From Helicobacter pylori (lineage in GTDB: Bacteria; Campylobacterota; Campylobacteria; Campylobacterales; Helicobacteraceae), in NCBI RefSeq assembly GCF_030062585.1, contig NZ_CP071935.1, forward strand, positions 869,034 to 933,033: a DNA stretch of 64,000 nt. Reading direction: 5' to 3'. This document shows, in pieces, positions 51,388-62,289 of the stretch. The notes beneath the pieces were generated by a model. The model was not told the DNA's origin, searched no databases, and saw nothing but the letters and a program-made list of their open reading frames with translations. Positions within the stretch are counted from its first letter, which is position 1, and every line of letters starts with the position of its first letter. A program made the position numbers and the translations under genes.

Positions 51388-51999
51388 TCATCCTCTCGCT
51401 CCGCTCAAAATACGATACCAAATCCTGCCGTCTAATTTAAGCTCCATGCTCACTTGACACAAACCGTCTTTATAGATGGTCTCAGTGATTTCAGCGTTAC
51501 GAATGAGAGCATTGACTCTCGTTTTAATCACGGAATTTTGTAAAACCATGTCTTTGACGGTGTCTTGAGCGTTCACCCTAATACCATACATTTTTTCACC
51601 CAATTGGCGGTAGCCATCAACAATAGCCGCCCGCTTGGCCAAAGCCAAGGCTTGAGAGGGCGAAATGGTGGATTCTGGAGCCACACCCATGCCCACTGCG
51701 TTCAATTCAATGACATTATTAGGCGTGAGAATGGGGGTGTTAGGGATAGCGTTAGTGGGGTTAGAGCTAATGATGGGCTGATTGTTATTCTCAAAGCGTG
51801 GGCTTGGGAGAGGCTGAATGCTCTTTCTGGGGGTGAAATTGGTTGGAGGATAAATGGGGGCTTGCAAGCCATTAGCTGAAGGGGGGATTAGCTGGGCGTT
51901 AGTGTTACGCTTTTTAAAGAGACTGCAACCGCTTATCAAAAGAGTGGCGACAAGTAACGAATTAATACCAAAAAAGGCAGAGTGCAAACGCATGGGCAT
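51388..51999 (-). CDS. LPP20-family lipoprotein (possibly FlgP-like)
   Basis: A 203-residue lipoprotein (HP0837-like). The lipobox is LLISGC with Cys at 25. A Pro/Asn-rich stretch (about 35-95) leads to an LPP20-type domain: SPSQALALAKRAAIVDGYRQ, then VLQNSVIKTRVNALIRNAEI and a final strand. The same domain builds FlgP, the outer-membrane basal disc protein of Campylobacter and Helicobacter motors. AAGGA lies 7 nt before ATG 51999, with TATAAT 27 bp upstream. It is the first gene of a six-gene run reaching pseB and beyond. Confidence 0.75.
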   Translation of the reverse strand: MPMRLHSAFFGINSLLVATLLISGCSLFKKRNTNAQLIPPSANGLQAPIYPPTNFTPRKSIQPLPSPRFENNNQPIISSNPTNAIPNTPILTPNNVIELNAVGMGVAPESTISPSQALALAKRAAIVDGYRQLGEKMYGIRVNAQDTVKDMVLQNSVIKTRVNALIRNAEITETIYKDGLCQVSMELKLDGRIWYRILSGARG

Positions 52000-52025
52000 T
52001 TCCTTAAAATGAGTTGATCAAGTCT

Positions 52026-52031
52026 ATTATA
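52026..52031 (-). promoter_or_regulatory. -10 box of the LPP20-lipoprotein to pseB cluster
   Basis: TATAAT on the minus strand, about 27 bp before ATG 51999. It predicts a 20-nt leader containing the AAGGA ribosome site. Confidence 0.5.
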
Positions 52032-52063
52032 TCATTTTTGAAGGGATTTGTCATGCGGATATT

Positions 52064-52094
52064 CTTACTAAGCTTATAAGGTTAGTAAGTTTTT
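52064..52094 (+). promoter_or_regulatory. Stem-loop upstream of a small ORF
   Basis: CTTACTAA (52064-52071) pairs perfectly with TTAGTAAG (52082-52089), then TTTTT. It reads as an intrinsic terminator on the plus strand, yet no plus-strand gene precedes it. Alternatively it is a 5' stem-loop of the transcript carrying the small ORF at 52115. Confidence 0.5.
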
Positions 52095-52114
52095 AATTTA
52101 AAATCTAGGAGGTT

Positions 52115-52189
52115 ATGATTCATTTTTGGCTTTCTCAATTTTTAATAGGGATAACTAAAATTTTTAAAAAAGGGATTTTAATGGCTTGA
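52115..52189 (+). CDS. Candidate small membrane peptide (toxin-like), 24 codons
   Basis: The sequence CTAGGAGGTT puts a consensus Shine-Dalgarno just before ATG 52115 (spacing is short, 2 nt). The peptide is MIHFWLSQFLIGITKIFKKG followed by ILMA: an amphipathic hydrophobic segment with clustered lysines. After the TGA the same frame stays open for 26 more hydrophobic codons, to a TAG inside the conserved block of repeat copy B. Size and character recall type I toxins such as the AapA family of H. pylori. A TACAAT box on the opposite strand (52189-52194) could drive an antisense RNA. Expression is not demonstrated. Confidence 0.35.
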   Translation: MIHFWLSQFLIGITKIFKKGILMA

Positions 52190-52263
52190 TTGTATCGTTT
52201 TGAGATTTTATTTTACGATAAAACTCATTTTTTAAGTTTGATTTTTAAACTCATTTTTTTAAT

Positions 52264-52368
52264 AAGATAGGGGTATTTTAAAAACTATTCCCCCTACAAC
52301 CCTAAGCTAAAATCCCCTAAAGAGCACTTTTTTAAGAGGTTATCGCTTGCTTTTTGCAAGCTTTTTAA
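52264..52368 (+). repeat. Intergenic structured repeat, copy B
   Basis: AGATAGGGG, TATTTTAAAAACTATT, CCCCCTAC, spacer, CACTTTTTTAAGAGGTTATCG, then the hairpin GCTTGC-TTTTT-GCAAGC with TTTTTAATT. TAGGGG pairs with CCCCTA. The terminal hairpin is a good intrinsic terminator on the plus strand. With the stem-loop and small ORF to its left it fills the 563-bp gap between an LPP20-type lipoprotein gene and tRNA-Arg. I see nothing else at 52370-52562 except AT-rich sequence. Confidence 0.75.
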
Positions 52369-52562
52369 TTGTAAAAAATGCTTTGAATATTTTTTAAATA
52401 AGATGAAAAATAAAATATTTTTTTGAGTGCTTTTTAAGGATAAGGTTAAATTTTTAAAATGATTCAAAAAGAGTTTTTAAGTTCTTTTAATTACCAACCT
52501 TTTTCATCAAAAACACAAACAACGACTATTTTAAATCCCTATGGTAGTAGAAATAGTGCGAA

Positions 52563-52639
52563 TGGTGTCCTTGGCGGGATTCGAACCCACGACCTTACGA
52601 TTAGGAATCATACGCTCTATCCAGCTGAGCTACAAGGAC
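52563..52639 (-). tRNA. tRNA-Arg (anticodon CCU)
   Basis: A full cloverleaf on the minus strand. The acceptor stem is GTCCTTG / CAAGGAC, the D arm GCTCAGCTGGATAGAGC, the anticodon loop TTCCTAA giving anticodon CCT, and the T arm GTGGGTTCGAATCCC. CCA is encoded. It reads AGG codons, and lies just upstream of hup on the other side of the gap. Confidence 0.95.
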
Positions 52640-52699
52640 ATTTTATTAAACAAGCAAGAAACTTACCAACTGATAAGCCCCTTGCTGAGTGGATCAGAT

Positions 52700-52984
52700 T
52701 TATTGGCCTTCTTCAACTTTTTGTTTAAGGATTTTGCCGGGTTTGAATTTAGGCACTCGTTTGTCTTCGGTTTTATAAGTTTTATCGCTTCCTGGCACTT
52801 TACCTTCTTTGCCTTTTTGCTCTGCGGTTTCAAATTTACCAAAACCAACCAACTCCACGCTCTCACCCTTGCTTAAAGCTGTTTCTACCGCTAGAGTAAA
52901 GGCACTGATCGCTTCTTCGGCTTCTCTTTTGCTGCTGTATTTACCCGCTTCTTTAACCAAATCAATAAATTCCGCTTTGTTCAT
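52700..52984 (-). CDS. hup: DNA-binding protein HU
   Basis: A 94-residue nucleoid protein. ATG 52984 gives the canonical N-terminus MNKAEFIDLVKEAGKYSSKR; the frame runs open to 53089 but nothing supports a longer start. The DNA-binding arm is present as VELVGFGKFETAEQKGKEGK then the HU tip region and KPGKILKQKV at the end. HU bends and protects DNA, including against acid stress in this species. It lies downstream of der on the same strand. Confidence 0.95.
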   Translation of the reverse strand: MNKAEFIDLVKEAGKYSSKREAEEAISAFTLAVETALSKGESVELVGFGKFETAEQKGKEGKVPGSDKTYKTEDKRVPKFKPGKILKQKVEEGQ

Positions 52985-53125
52985 GTGGATAACCCCTTTT
53001 CTAATAGATGCTAAAACCAAGCGATTTAATCGCCTAGCTTGACTGATTGAGCGGTAATTATAATCAAATCCTAAAGATAAATCAAGCAAGAACGCTTTTT
53101 TAAGGGGGTTTAATGCATAAAAAAT

Positions 53126-54514
53126 TTAATTTTGTTGGGCGCTCTTTTTATCTTTAGCGTTAAGGATTAAAGGCGTGCCTAAAAAATTAAATTCTTTCCT
53201 TAAGGTGTTAATCAAATAGCGTTTGTAACTGAAATGCAAGGCTTTAGGGCGATTCATGATAAGAGAGATTTGAGGGGGTTTGGTGGCAAATTGCGTGGCG
53301 TAATACACTTTCACTAATTTCCCTCCATCGCTTGGCAAGGGGTGTTTTTGGGTGGCTTGAAAAATCACGCTATTGAGCAAGCTCGTGGGAATGCGTTTGG
53401 AAAAACACTCATAGACTTCTATGATTTTATGCTTGATTTCATCAATATGACGCGCTTTTAAGCAGCTGGTTGTGATCACGGGGGCGTATTCTAAAAAGCG
53501 AAATTTCCTTTTTAAAGCCGCCATGATCTCTTCATAAGGGGCGTAGCGGATGTCCCATTTGTTTAAAATGAGAATGATGCCTAAAGAATGTTTATCCGCT
53601 AAGGAGCTGATCTTTTCGTCCAATTCCACAAAAGGAGCGCTCACGTCTAACACTAAAAGCGCGATGTGGGATTTTTCTAAGGCTTTTTGCGTGCGATCCA
53701 GCGCGTATTTTTCAATGCCTAAGATTTTACCCCTATGCCTGATGCCAGCGGTATCCACAAAGCAGATTTTTTGATCGCCTATGAGAATGGTTTCATCTAT
53801 GGGGTCAATGGTCGTGCCAGCCACGCTAGAGACAAGGCTCCTTTCTTTTTTCGTGAGCGCGTTTAAGAGCGAGCTTTTGCCCACATTCACCCTCCCAATG
53901 ATGCCTACTTGAATGATCTCTTCTTCTTTATTTTCTTCTAAAGCGTTATTAGGGGTTTCTAGGCTTTCTAAAATATCCGCATCCAGATCTTGCTCTATGA
54001 TTTGGTTTAAATTCAGTGCACTCAATACCGCATCAATTAAAGCGCTAATGCCCCTATTGTGCGAAACGGAGATATTAAAACTCTTTGGCATGCCAAAAGA
54101 AGAAAACGCATAAGCTCGCTCTTTTTCTTTGTCGTTATCAATCTTATTGATCACTAAAAAGCAGTTAGGGTTGGTTTTAAAAACCTCTCTAAAAAGCTTA
54201 AGATCTTCATCGCTAGGGATAGACTTGCCATCCACAACATACAAAATCAAATCGCTCATTTGAGCGGCTTTTAAATTAAGGGCTTTGATTTCTTTAGACA
54301 AAAGAGCGTCTTTAGCCATGCCCCCTGTGTCTAGCAATTCCACTTCATGGCCATTTAGTGCGATTTTTCGTTTGTTAATGTCTCGTGTGGTGCCTGCAAA
54401 ATCTGAAGTGATAGCGATCCTTTCTCTAGCTAAGCGGTTAAATAACGAGCTTTTCCCCACATTAGGCTGGCCTAAAATCGCAATGGTTTTTAAAGTTTTA
54501 GGGCTTGTATTCAT
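53126..54514 (-). CDS. der: Ribosome biogenesis GTPase Der (EngA)
   Basis: Tandem GTPase of 462 residues needed for 50S assembly. The first G domain has [13 protein letters not shown] (about 15-27), DTGGMA and NKID; the second has [13 protein letters not shown] (about 206-218), [10 protein letters not shown] and NKWD. The C-terminal KH-like domain is basic ([20 protein letters not shown]). The promoter region is shared with the divergent lipoprotein gene at 54591. Confidence 0.97.
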   Translation of the reverse strand: MNTSPKTLKTIAILGQPNVGKSSLFNRLARERIAITSDFAGTTRDINKRKIALNGHEVELLDTGGMAKDALLSKEIKALNLKAAQMSDLILYVVDGKSIPSDEDLKLFREVFKTNPNCFLVINKIDNDKEKERAYAFSSFGMPKSFNISVSHNRGISALIDAVLSALNLNQIIEQDLDADILESLETPNNALEENKEEEIIQVGIIGRVNVGKSSLLNALTKKERSLVSSVAGTTIDPIDETILIGDQKICFVDTAGIRHRGKILGIEKYALDRTQKALEKSHIALLVLDVSAPFVELDEKISSLADKHSLGIILILNKWDIRYAPYEEIMAALKRKFRFLEYAPVITTSCLKARHIDEIKHKIIEVYECFSKRIPTSLLNSVIFQATQKHPLPSDGGKLVKVYYATQFATKPPQISLIMNRPKALHFSYKRYLINTLRKEFNFLGTPLILNAKDKKSAQQN

Positions 54515-54548
54515 CTTTTTTATCGCTTCAATTTAATCAAAATTAGAT

Positions 54549-54562
54549 TACAATATTATAGT
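54549..54562. promoter_or_regulatory. Overlapping divergent -10 boxes (der / lipoprotein gene)
   Basis: TATAAT on the minus strand (54555-54560) serves der with a leader of about 34 nt. TACAAT (54549-54554) or TATAGT (54557-54562) on the plus strand may serve the gene at 54591. The overlap could make the two promoters compete. Confidence 0.4.
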
Positions 54563-54590
54563 TATTTAAAGCTTAAATAAGGGTCTAGCG

Positions 54591-55463
54591 TTGTTTTTAG
54601 TCAAAAAAATAGGCGTGGTAGTAGTGGTTTTAATGTGCTTTTTAGCTTGCTCGCAAGAGAGGTTTATTAAGTTGCAAAAAAAAGCCCAAGAGCAAGAAAA
54701 TGACGGCTCCAAACGCCCTAGCTATGTGGATTCGGATTACGAAGTCTTTAGCGAAACGATTTTTTTACAAAACATGGTGTATCAGCCTATAGAGGAAAGA
54801 AACGCTTTAGCTCAACTGACTAAAGATGAAGACAATTCTTTTAACCCTGAAACTTCTGTGATTTTATTGAATGAGCCAAGCGATAATAATGAAAAAAACC
54901 CGCCCTTATACCCAAATGATCCCAACAACAACGCTAATAATGAAAAAAGCCCGTTCCTTTACAAACCAAAAAGAAAAACAAAAAATCCAAAACTCATTGA
55001 ATATTCCCAACAAGATTTCTACCCCTTAAAGGACGGGGATATTATGATGAGTAAAGAAGGGGATCAATGGTTGGTAGAAATCAAATCCAAAGCCTTGAAG
55101 CGTTTTTTAAAAGATCAAAACGATAAAGATCGCCAGATCCAAACTTTCACTTTTAATGACACTAAAACGCAAATCGCGCAATTTAAGGGCAAGATTTCTT
55201 CGTATGTTTATACCACCAATGACAGCGATTTGAGTTTAAGGCCTTTTTATGAATCGTTTTTGTTAGAAAAAAAGAGCGATAATGTTTATACGATAGAGAA
55301 TAAGGCTTTAGATACCATAGAGATTTCAAAGTGTCAAATGGTGTTAAAAAAGCATTCAACCGATAAATTAGACAGCCAGCATAAAGCCATCAGTATTGAT
55401 TTGGACTTTAAAAAAGAGCGCTTTAAGAGCGATACGGAACTTTTTTTAGAATGCCAAAGTTAG
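54591..55463 (+). CDS. Lipoprotein of unknown function with Asn-rich region
   Basis: A 290-residue lipoprotein (HP0833-like) starting at TTG 54591. The signal is VVVVLMCFLAC with the lipidated Cys near 20. Residues 95-125 are low complexity (SDNNEKNPPLYPNDPNNNAN), probably an unstructured tether. The C-terminal half is a beta-rich domain with two Cys (KCQM and ECQS). No family is recognised. It is on the plus strand upstream of speE, 80 bp away. Confidence 0.7.
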   Translation: MFLVKKIGVVVVVLMCFLACSQERFIKLQKKAQEQENDGSKRPSYVDSDYEVFSETIFLQNMVYQPIEERNALAQLTKDEDNSFNPETSVILLNEPSDNNEKNPPLYPNDPNNNANNEKSPFLYKPKRKTKNPKLIEYSQQDFYPLKDGDIMMSKEGDQWLVEIKSKALKRFLKDQNDKDRQIQTFTFNDTKTQIAQFKGKISSYVYTTNDSDLSLRPFYESFLLEKKSDNVYTIENKALDTIEISKCQMVLKKHSTDKLDSQHKAISIDLDFKKERFKSDTELFLECQS

Positions 55464-55543
55464 GGCGTTTATTACGACAATTTAGATTTTTTTGGGTAGC
55501 ATGTTAGCGTTTCAAAGGCATGGATATTGTTAAAAAGTAAGGA

Positions 55544-56338
55544 ATGTTTATGTGGATCACCCAAGAAATCACGCCGTATTTGCGTAAAGAATACACCATA
55601 GAAGCGAAATTATTAGATGTTAGAAGCGAGCATAATATCTTAGAGATTTTTAAATCTAAGGATTTTGGTGAAATTGCAATGCTTAACCGCCAGTTGCTGT
55701 TCAAGAATTTTTTGCACATTGAAAGCGAGTTGCTCGCTCATATGGGGGGTTGCACCAAGAAAGAGCTTAAAGAAGTTTTGATTGTGGATGGGTTTGATTT
55801 GGAATTAGCCCACCAGCTTTTTAAATACGACACGCATATAGATTTTGTGCAAGCGGATGAAAAGATTTTAGACAGCTTCATTAGTTTTTTTCCCCATTTC
55901 CATGAAGTGAAAAATAATAAGAATTTCACGCACGCTAAACAACTCTTAGATTTAGACATTAAAAAATACGATTTGATTCTTTGCTTGCAAGAGCCGGATA
56001 TTCATAAAATAGATGGTTTAAAAAGAATGCTTAAAGAAGATGGGGTGTTTATTTCGGTAGCCAAACACCCATTATTAGAGCATGTGAGCATGCAAAACGC
56101 CCTTAAAAACATGGGCGACTTTTTTGCTGTTGCCATGCCTTTTGTAGCGCCTTTAAGGATTTTGAGCAATAAGGGTTATATTTACGCTTCTTTTAAAACC
56201 CACCCCTTAAAAGATTTAATGGCACCAAAAATAGAAGCGCTAACAAGCGTGAGATACTATAACGAAGACATTCACAGGGCTGCATTCGCTTTGCCTAAAA
56301 ATTTACAAGAAGTCTTTAAAGACAATATCAAATCTTAA
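55544..56338 (+). CDS. speE: Spermidine synthase SpeE (divergent)
   Basis: A 264-residue protein with the aminopropyltransferase Rossmann fold (HP0832-like). An N-terminal beta domain ([20 protein letters not shown]) precedes a core with the [18 protein letters not shown] segment. It lacks the classical GGGDG-type glycine motif and some conserved acidic residues of other SpeE enzymes. Such divergence is known for the H. pylori protein, whose fold has been confirmed by structure. Its stop is 1 bp before coaE, so the two are coupled. Confidence 0.85.
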   Translation: MFMWITQEITPYLRKEYTIEAKLLDVRSEHNILEIFKSKDFGEIAMLNRQLLFKNFLHIESELLAHMGGCTKKELKEVLIVDGFDLELAHQLFKYDTHIDFVQADEKILDSFISFFPHFHEVKNNKNFTHAKQLLDLDIKKYDLILCLQEPDIHKIDGLKRMLKEDGVFISVAKHPLLEHVSMQNALKNMGDFFAVAMPFVAPLRILSNKGYIYASFKTHPLKDLMAPKIEALTSVRYYNEDIHRAAFALPKNLQEVFKDNIKS

Positions 56339-56339
56339 A

Positions 56340-56930
56340 ATGATCTTAAAAAACGCTATCGCTCTCACAGGGGGGATAGGCACCGGTAAAAGCACCACCC
56401 TTAAAATATTGGAATCGCAAGGCTATGAGATTTTAGATGCGGATAAGATCGCCCACCAATTATTGCAAGAGTATCGGCTAGAAATCGCCCAACATTTTGG
56501 ATCAGAGATTTTAGAAAAAGATATTTTAAACAGAAAAAAACTTGGCGCGATCGTGTTTAAAGACCCTAATAAATTAAAATGGCTAGAGGATTTTTTACAC
56601 CCCTTAATCCGTGAAAGCATGCTTAAAAAAGCCTATGAATTAGAAAAAAACCATCAAGCGTATTTTTTAGACATCCCTTTGTTTTTTGAAGTGGGGGGTA
56701 AAAAACGCTATCCTGTGAGTAAAGTGGTGTTAATCTATGCGCCAAGAGCTTTACAAATTGAGCGCCTTTTAGAGCGAGACAAACTCAAAGAATCTGAAAT
56801 TTTGCAACGCTTAGCTTGTCAAATGGATATAGAGCAAAAACGCGCCATGAGCGATTATATTATAGACAACAGCTCCAGTTTAAAAGATTTGAATAAGCAA
56901 GTTGAACGCTTTTTAAAAACGCTCTTATAA
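56340..56930 (+). CDS. coaE: Dephospho-CoA kinase
   Basis: Final enzyme of CoA synthesis, 196 residues. The P-loop GGIGTGKSTTLK (about 11-22), LDADKIAHQLL (about 33-43) and LDIPLFFEVGGK (about 107-118) are family motifs. It starts 1 bp after the speE stop. CoaBC, an earlier step of the same pathway, is encoded 8 kb away on the other strand. Confidence 0.96.
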   Translation: MILKNAIALTGGIGTGKSTTLKILESQGYEILDADKIAHQLLQEYRLEIAQHFGSEILEKDILNRKKLGAIVFKDPNKLKWLEDFLHPLIRESMLKKAYELEKNHQAYFLDIPLFFEVGGKKRYPVSKVVLIYAPRALQIERLLERDKLKESEILQRLACQMDIEQKRAMSDYIIDNSSSLKDLNKQVERFLKTLL

Positions 56931-56988
56931 GCTCGTTTTATATGTAAGCATGTTAAACTACCATTAAATTTTTTGTAAGGCTAAAAAC

Positions 56989-58350
56989 ATGATCACTTTA
57001 AAACAAGCCCTTTCTTTATCCCAAGATGAATTAGAAACCCTTAAAAACGAAATTGACGCTAAGGTTAGAGCTTCAGATTTGAACGCTTACATTAAAGCCC
57101 CTAGCCTTAATGGCGCTAGCGCTAAGGGGGTGCCGATTCTTATTAAAGATAATATCAGCGTTAAGGGGTGGGAAATCACTTGCTCCAGTAAGATTTTAGA
57201 AGGCTATGTCGCCCCTTATCATGCGAGCGCGATTGAAAACTTGCACCAAAACAGCATGGCAGGGTTTGGGCTTTCTAACATGGACGAGTTTGCGATGGGG
57301 AGCACCACGGAGTCTAGTTGCTATGGGATCACTAAAAACCCACGAGACAAAAACAGAGTGCCTGGGGGGAGTAGCGGAGGGAGTGCAGCAGCTGTGGCGG
57401 GCGGCTTAGCGGTGGCGGCTTTAGGGAGCGATACGGGCGGGTCTATCAGGCAGCCGGCGAGCTATTGCGGGTGCGTGGGGTTAAAGCCCACTTATGGGAG
57501 GGTGAGCCGTTATGGTTTGATCGCTTATTGCTCTAGTTTTGATCAAATCGGGCCTATCACGCAAAATGTAGAAGACGCTTCTATTTTATTTGACGCCATT
57601 AGTGGGTATGATAGCAAGGATTCCACGAGCGCGAATCTCAAACCCACGCAAACCTTTAAAAACCTTAACAGAGAAAAACGCTTTAAGATTGCTATCTTAA
57701 GAGATCATGTTAAAGATGCGAGCAATGGAGTGCAACTCGCTTATGAAAACACCCTTAAAGCCTTGAAAGAAATGGGGCATGAGATTGTGGAAAAAAAGAT
57801 GTTGGATTCACATTATCAAATCTCTGTCTATTATATTATCAGCATGGCTGAAGCGAGTTCGAATCTGGCCAGATTTGATGGGGTTCGTTATGGGAGGAGG
57901 GCTCAAAATATTAAAGACTTGAAAGAATTGTATCTCAAAAGCCGCAGTGAAGGTTTTGGCGATGAGGTGAAACGGCGCATCATGTTAGGGAATTTTGTCT
58001 TAAGCAGTGGGTATTATGACGCTTATTATTTGAAAGCCCAGCAAATGCGTTTGATGATTAAAGAGCAATACAATAAGATTTTTGAAGAAGCGGATTTGAT
58101 TTTCACCCCTGTAGCTCCTACGAGCGCTCATTTATTCAATTACCATGCAAGCCCTTTAGAAATGTATTTGAGCGATATTTACACGATTGGGGCGAATTTG
58201 AGCGGTTTGCCAGCCCTTTCTTTACCGGTCGCTAAAGATCCTTTAGGCTTGCCCATAGGGATGCAATTCATTGCTAAGGCTTTTGATGAGCAAAGCCTTT
58301 TAGATGTTTCTTACGCTTTGGAGCAGGAATTGGATTTAAAATTAGATTAA
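56989..58350 (+). CDS. gatA: Glutamyl-tRNA(Gln) amidotransferase subunit A
   Basis: Amidase subunit of GatCAB, 453 residues. It releases ammonia from glutamine to convert Glu-tRNA(Gln) (and Asp-tRNA(Asn)) to the amidated form, an essential route here because this species lacks standard amide synthetases. The Lys of the catalytic triad is in [12 protein letters not shown] (about 48-59). The amidase signature [20 protein letters not shown] holds both catalytic Ser (near 127 and 151). An extended -10 (TGTTAAACT near 56950) precedes AAGG at the ribosome site. Confidence 0.97.
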   Translation: MITLKQALSLSQDELETLKNEIDAKVRASDLNAYIKAPSLNGASAKGVPILIKDNISVKGWEITCSSKILEGYVAPYHASAIENLHQNSMAGFGLSNMDEFAMGSTTESSCYGITKNPRDKNRVPGGSSGGSAAAVAGGLAVAALGSDTGGSIRQPASYCGCVGLKPTYGRVSRYGLIAYCSSFDQIGPITQNVEDASILFDAISGYDSKDSTSANLKPTQTFKNLNREKRFKIAILRDHVKDASNGVQLAYENTLKALKEMGHEIVEKKMLDSHYQISVYYIISMAEASSNLARFDGVRYGRRAQNIKDLKELYLKSRSEGFGDEVKRRIMLGNFVLSSGYYDAYYLKAQQMRLMIKEQYNKIFEEADLIFTPVAPTSAHLFNYHASPLEMYLSDIYTIGANLSGLPALSLPVAKDPLGLPIGMQFIAKAFDEQSLLDVSYALEQELDLKLD

Positions 58351-58356
58351 GGATAG

Positions 58357-59805
<1,449 letters not shown>

Positions 59806-59834
59806 ATTTTAAAAGAAAACAAGACAAATCGTTA

Positions 59835-59870
59835 AAAAACTCGTTAAAAAGCTTGATTTAATGAGTTTTT
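59835..59870 (+). terminator. Intrinsic terminator after guaB
   Basis: AAAAACTCGTTAAA (59835-59848) pairs over 14 bp with TTTAATGAGTTTTT (59857-59870), with a single G-U pair and an 8-nt loop. It lies about 30 bp past the guaB stop. The T-run forms the 3' arm. Confidence 0.6.
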
Positions 59871-59883
59871 AAAACTTAATTGC

Positions 59884-59889
59884 TACAAT
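59884..59889 (+). promoter_or_regulatory. Extended -10 promoter of atpB
   Basis: TGCTACAAT (TG at 59881-59882 and TACAAT at 59884-59889) directly follows the guaB terminator and predicts a leader of about 33 nt. Confidence 0.45.
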
Positions 59890-59927
59890 TTAAGGAAATT
59901 TTCAATAAGGCTTAGAGAAACTTTTTC

Positions 59928-60608
59928 ATGGAACACAGAGTATTTACTATTGCTAATTTTTTTAGCTCCAATCATGATTTTATCACCGGGTTTTTTGTCG
60001 TTTTGACAGCGGTTTTGATGTTTTTCATTTCGCTTGGCGCGTCGCGCAAAATGCAGATGGTGCCTATGGGTTTGCAGAATGTATATGAGAGCATCATTAG
60101 CGCGATTTTGAGCGTGGCTAAGGATATTATAGGCGAAGAATTGGCCCGCAAATACTTCCCCCTAGCTGGCACGATCGCTTTGTATGTCTTTTTTTCTAAC
60201 ATGATAGGCATCATTCCTGGTTTTGAATCCCCTACGGCTAGCTGGAGCTTTACGCTGGTTTTAGCGCTGATTGTGTTTTTTTATTACCATTTTGAAGGCA
60301 TCAGAGTGCAGGGCTTTTTTAAGTATTTCGCCCATTTTGCAGGTCCTGTGAAGTGGCTCGCCCCTTTCATGTTCCCTATTGAGATCATCTCGCATTTTTC
60401 TAGGATCGTGTCTTTATCGTTTCGTTTGTTTGGGAATATCAAGGGCGATGACATGTTCTTGCTCATCATGCTTTTATTAGTGCCTTGGGCGGTTCCTGTA
60501 GCGCCTTTTATGGTGTTGTTTTTTATGGGGATTTTACAAGCTTTTGTTTTTATGATCCTCACTTATGTGTATCTGGCAGGGGCTGTTTTAACCGATGAAG
60601 GGCATTAA
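59928..60608 (+). CDS. atpB: F0F1 ATP synthase subunit a
   Basis: Membrane subunit of the proton channel, 226 residues with about five helices. The essential Arg lies in [14 protein letters not shown] (about 162-175). The C-terminal helix [12 protein letters not shown] is typical. It stands alone here; the remaining atp genes are not in the window, as is usual for epsilonproteobacteria. Confidence 0.96.
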   Translation: MEHRVFTIANFFSSNHDFITGFFVVLTAVLMFFISLGASRKMQMVPMGLQNVYESIISAILSVAKDIIGEELARKYFPLAGTIALYVFFSNMIGIIPGFESPTASWSFTLVLALIVFFYYHFEGIRVQGFFKYFAHFAGPVKWLAPFMFPIEIISHFSRIVSLSFRLFGNIKGDDMFLLIMLLLVPWAVPVAPFMVLFFMGILQAFVFMILTYVYLAGAVLTDEGH

Positions 60609-60673
60609 ACAAAGCGTCCTTGTTTGGCTTTGATATGGTGTTTTAAAACTTTGTTTTATGGTAAAGCTTTTAA

Positions 60674-60757
60674 AAGGATAGGGGGTGATTTTGAAACCAT
60701 GTTCCCCATATCCTTTAATAACGCTTTTTAAAATTACCGCTTGCTTGTGTAAGTTCT
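60674..60757 (+). repeat. Intergenic structured repeat, copy C
   Basis: AAAGGATAGGGG pairs almost perfectly with CCCCATATCCTTT (one bulged base), with TGATTTTGAAACCATG as loop. Then ACGCTTTTTAAAATTACCG and a weaker hairpin CTTGC-TTGT-GTAAG follow. An ATG at 60658 opens MVKLLKG, stopping at the TAG in the conserved block. The copy sits after atpB in a 322-bp gap; the rest of that gap (60760-60930) holds only AT-rich sequence leading to an RRM gene. Confidence 0.65.
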
Positions 60758-60930
60758 ATTTTATTATCAATACCCAATTTTAATAGCTTTTATAATTTTT
60801 TAAGCAATCATTAGATAAAATCCACCATACTTCTGTTTTGGATGTGTTTGGGTTTTAGAAGTGTTACTTTTTTATAACTTTTTCATATTCTTATGGGTAT
60901 GTTGTCATTTTTTTACCGGAGAATTTTATC

Positions 60931-61179
60931 TTGAAAAACATTTATGTAGGGAATTTGGTTTATAGCGCTACCAGCGAGCAAGTCAAGGAGCTTTTCAGTC
61001 AATTTGGCAAAGTTTTTAATGTCAAGCTGATTTATGACAGAGAAACGAAGAAACCTAAAGGTTTTGGCTTTGTAGAAATGCAAGAAGAGGGCGTTAGCGA
61101 AGCGATTGCTAAATTGGATAATACGGATTTTATGGGCAGAACGATTAGGGTAACCGAAGCCAATCCTAAAAAGTCTTAA
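60931..61179 (+). CDS. Small RNA-binding protein with one RRM domain
   Basis: An 82-residue protein (HP0827-like) that is a single RNA recognition motif. RNP2 is NIYVGNLVY (about 3-11) and RNP1 is KGFGFVEM (about 43-50), both with their aromatic residues. The start is TTG 60931 preceded by CCGGAGA at 8-nt spacing. Bacterial RRM proteins bind single-stranded RNA and often act in cold adaptation or sRNA biology; the target is not known here. No downstream partner gene is close. Confidence 0.9.
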   Translation: MKNIYVGNLVYSATSEQVKELFSQFGKVFNVKLIYDRETKKPKGFGFVEMQEEGVSEAIAKLDNTDFMGRTIRVTEANPKKS

Positions 61180-61399
61180 TCTTAAAGCATTAGAAAATTA
61201 GAAAATAGTTTTCTAATGCACTCCATTCTTTTAATGCGTCTTATCTAGATCGCACATAGAAACTAAAAGAGGCTACAAACTCTTTTGAAATCCATTTAAA
61301 AATTCAATCCATTCTTAAAAGCGGTTAAAAACCAGTTTTGTTCCAATCAAATAGGGACAGCTAAAGCTTTAAAACGCTCTTTAGTATGTTTATTATTGA

Positions 61400-62221
61400 T
61401 TATACAAACTGCCACCATTTCAAAAATTTAAAATGGAATTCTCTCATTAGGGCGATTTTAGGGCTGTAGGGTTCTTCTTTTCGCACTATCGTAGAGATTT
61501 GCTCATCATCAGCGATCACAAAAGGTTGTAACACCAGATTTTTCACGCCATGGATAAAAGTAGCGTCCATTATCGTATCCACAGGAACAACCCATTTTCG
61601 GCTGCATTTTTTAAAAACTTTGGTAATCTTGGGCGTGATCACATAGCCTTGCGTCCCCACCCCATGACTATAAGCTTTAATGATCCCCACACGCTCTTGT
61701 ATCTCGTGGTTTTTATGGTTTAAGGGCTCACTTTTCACACTGGCATCATACAATAAATGCATCAAGCGGATATAGCCTAACTCATGGATGTGTTTTTCTA
61801 AAAAATCCAAGCCCTCTTTAAAATCCTCTTTCAAGGTTATATCGTCTTCTAAAATACAGATCGCTTCATTGAGCTCTATGCATTTTTGCCACAAGGAATA
61901 ATGACTCGCATAGCACCCAAGTTCCCCCAAGATCATAAACTTCGCATGGTATTTTAAAGCGTAATAAAACTTAGAAACCTCACTGATGAGATTGGTTGCA
62001 ATCCCCATGTCTTTGATGTTTTGCGTGATGAAATAAGGGTGTAAATGCTTTTTCACTAAGGGGTGCAACCCGCCTTCAAAAGTTTTAGAATAAATCGCAT
62101 CAAAAATTTGCGCCTTGTGGTGGGTGGCGTTGATGTTATTAAGTAAAGTTGTGGTGTCTCTAAAAACCAAACCAAATGTATCACACACTTTTTGATTTAA
62201 AGAAATGATAAAAACACGCAA
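61400..62221 (-). CDS. Family 25 glycosyltransferase, LPS galactosyltransferase type
   Basis: A 273-residue Lex2B-type enzyme (HP0826, reported as a beta-1,4-galactosyltransferase in Lewis antigen synthesis). It starts at TTG 62221, 8 nt after GGGAG, giving RVFIISLNQKVCDTFG. The signature LGELGCYASHYSLWQKCIE with CILEDDI is identical to the paralogue at 34653-35504. The 90-bp DNA block encoding it (61839-61928) differs by only about five bases from 35118-35207. A TATACT -10 lies at 62250-62255. Confidence 0.92.
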   Translation of the reverse strand: MRVFIISLNQKVCDTFGLVFRDTTTLLNNINATHHKAQIFDAIYSKTFEGGLHPLVKKHLHPYFITQNIKDMGIATNLISEVSKFYYALKYHAKFMILGELGCYASHYSLWQKCIELNEAICILEDDITLKEDFKEGLDFLEKHIHELGYIRLMHLLYDASVKSEPLNHKNHEIQERVGIIKAYSHGVGTQGYVITPKITKVFKKCSRKWVVPVDTIMDATFIHGVKNLVLQPFVIADDEQISTIVRKEEPYSPKIALMREFHFKFLKWWQFV

Positions 62222-62249
62222 AGCTTAAACTCCCATAATTTTTTAATAG

Positions 62250-62255
62250 AGTATA
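62250..62255 (-). promoter_or_regulatory. -10 box of the glycosyltransferase gene
   Basis: TATACT on the minus strand predicts a leader of about 22 nt to the TTG start at 62221. Confidence 0.45.
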
Positions 62256-62289
62256 TCGTTTTTAGGCCTTGTTTATCATAAAACTCTTA

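Noticed and set aside
52459-52728. Plus-strand ORFs crossing the tRNA, including the stretch GIRTHDLTIRNHTLYPAELQG
   Set aside because: This is the well-known false translation of the antisense of a tRNA gene; the structure here is tRNA-Arg.
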